Shown here: positions 63,453 through 64,000 of the stretch, piece by piece | Numbering within the stretch: position 1 is the stretch's first letter | Layout of the letters: every line of letters starts with the position of its first letter | Origin: Vibrio rotiferianus CAIM 577 = LMG 21460 | GTDB lineage: Bacteria; Pseudomonadota; Gammaproteobacteria; Enterobacterales; Vibrionaceae | Assembly (NCBI RefSeq): GCF_002741985.1 | Contig: NZ_APHW01000021.1 | Location: 1 to 64,000 of the forward strand | Reading direction: 5' to 3' | DNA: 64,000 nt | Program-made: the position numbers and the translations under genes | The notes under the pieces: generated by a model | What the model was told of the DNA's origin: nothing | Database searches by the model: none | What the model saw: only the letters and a program-made list of their open reading frames with translations

Positions 63453-64000
63453 ATGACTTTGTGGATTTACTTGCACTTCCCTCGCCTACAGTTAGATGCC
63501 CTCTTTGGTGATAACCAAGAGCAAGCAGTGGTAATTGTAGAAAGCCAACGTTGTCGGATCATTCAATACAATGAGATTGCTGAGCAACAAGGTATTAAGA
63601 CCAACATGGGTTTAGGCAGTGCCGCGTCCTTGTGCCGAGATCTCCAAGTACACCCTTATCATCCGCAAACTGAGTTAAGCAAGTTACAAGAAATTGCCCA
63701 GTGGCTGTATTTGATCACGTCTGATGTTGTGTTGATGCCAAGCCAAGGTATTTTACTGCGCGCAACCCCAATGCTTAATCTGTATGAAGGGCTACAAAAC
63801 TATTGGACTAAAGTCAGCGCTCATTTATCGGAGCTAAGATTAAGCTTTCAATTCGGATGTGGCTTTTCGCCTTTTGCTGCCAAGTTGATGGCATTGGCAG
63901 GAGCGAACTTCATCAGCGAAGACAAATCGGCCATGCAGCAAGCCTTATCGCCACTGCCCCTAACAATGACGGATTTATCCAGTACTACCGTTGAGAAGTT
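63453..64000 (+). CDS. imuB: Y-family DNA polymerase-like protein ImuB (3' end beyond window)
   Basis: Starts ATG 63453, MTLWIYLHFPRLQLDAL; 182 codons are visible and the frame runs off the window end. It resembles Y-family polymerases in the first palm strand (YLHFPRLQLDA) and in the IKTNMGLGSAASLCRDLQ and LRLSFQFGCGFSPFAAKLMALAGA segments. However, the first catalytic aspartate of active polymerases (DMDAFFA) is replaced, consistent with ImuB being a catalytically inactive adaptor between ImuA, DnaE2 and the beta clamp. Co-transcribed with imuA under LexA. Confidence 0.9.
   Translation, partial: MTLWIYLHFPRLQLDALFGDNQEQAVVIVESQRCRIIQYNEIAEQQGIKTNMGLGSAASLCRDLQVHPYHPQTELSKLQEIAQWLYLITSDVVLMPSQGILLRATPMLNLYEGLQNYWTKVSAHLSELRLSFQFGCGFSPFAAKLMALAGANFISEDKSAMQQALSPLPLTMTDLSSTTVEK

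Overview
The window looks like chromosome I of a Vibrio of the Harveyi clade (V. parahaemolyticus / V. alginolyticus type). This rests on gene content and order (VicH-type H-NS, hisG-to-hisIE with a histidine-rich leader, bioA divergent from bioBFCD, ftsK-lolA-rarA-serS, cmk-rpsA-ihfB-lapAB-pyrF, a LexA-boxed imuAB pair), on about 45% GC, and on protein sequences close to those I know from this genus. It is mostly core chromosome. I saw no rRNA, tRNA, insertion sequence, prophage or CRISPR array.

Layout. 1-7 kb: a frameshifted sugar-epimerase-like gene, a YdcF-type protein, tdk, a MITE-like repeat, cysS, ppiB, lpxH, an EAL-HDOD protein and a YchJ-type protein. 7.2-14.7 kb: the complete histidine operon on the minus strand, with a leader peptide (five consecutive His codons) and attenuator. 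14.9-19.2 kb: an orphan sigma-54 activator, an NhaC-family transporter preceded by a lysine riboswitch, and hns. 19.3-24.5 kb: gsk, a small unknown gene, mnmA-hflD and purB, with PurR-type boxes at gsk and purB. 24.7-30.9 kb: an eight-gene minus-strand operon (NTF2-like, SDR, FAD oxidoreductase, DUF1365, CFA-like methyltransferase, DUF2878, chalcone-isomerase-like, DUF3833 lipoprotein) that probably remodels membrane fatty acids under light or oxidative stress. Its promoter region carries repeated TGTACA motifs, and its methyltransferase gene is interrupted at a run of eight G. 31-38 kb: htpX, a small unlisted gene, and the biotin locus with a 13-bp inverted repeat between bioB and bioA. 38-50.5 kb: two exported proteins of unknown function, serS, rarA, lolA, ftsK, lrp divergent from ald, a methyltransferase and cysB. 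50.9-64 kb: a membrane coiled-coil protein, miaE, a peptide-binding protein, pyrF-lapB-lapA, ihfB, rpsA, cmk, sohB, yciK and the SOS-controlled imuA-imuB pair, cut by the window end.

The parts most worth a second look are the 24.7-30.9 kb lipid operon (its operator and its G8 frameshift), the lysine riboswitch that reassigns an 'Na+/H+ antiporter' as a probable lysine transporter, the MITE-like element touching the cysS stop codon, and several small or uncharacterised genes. All assignments come from reading the sequence; no database search was run.
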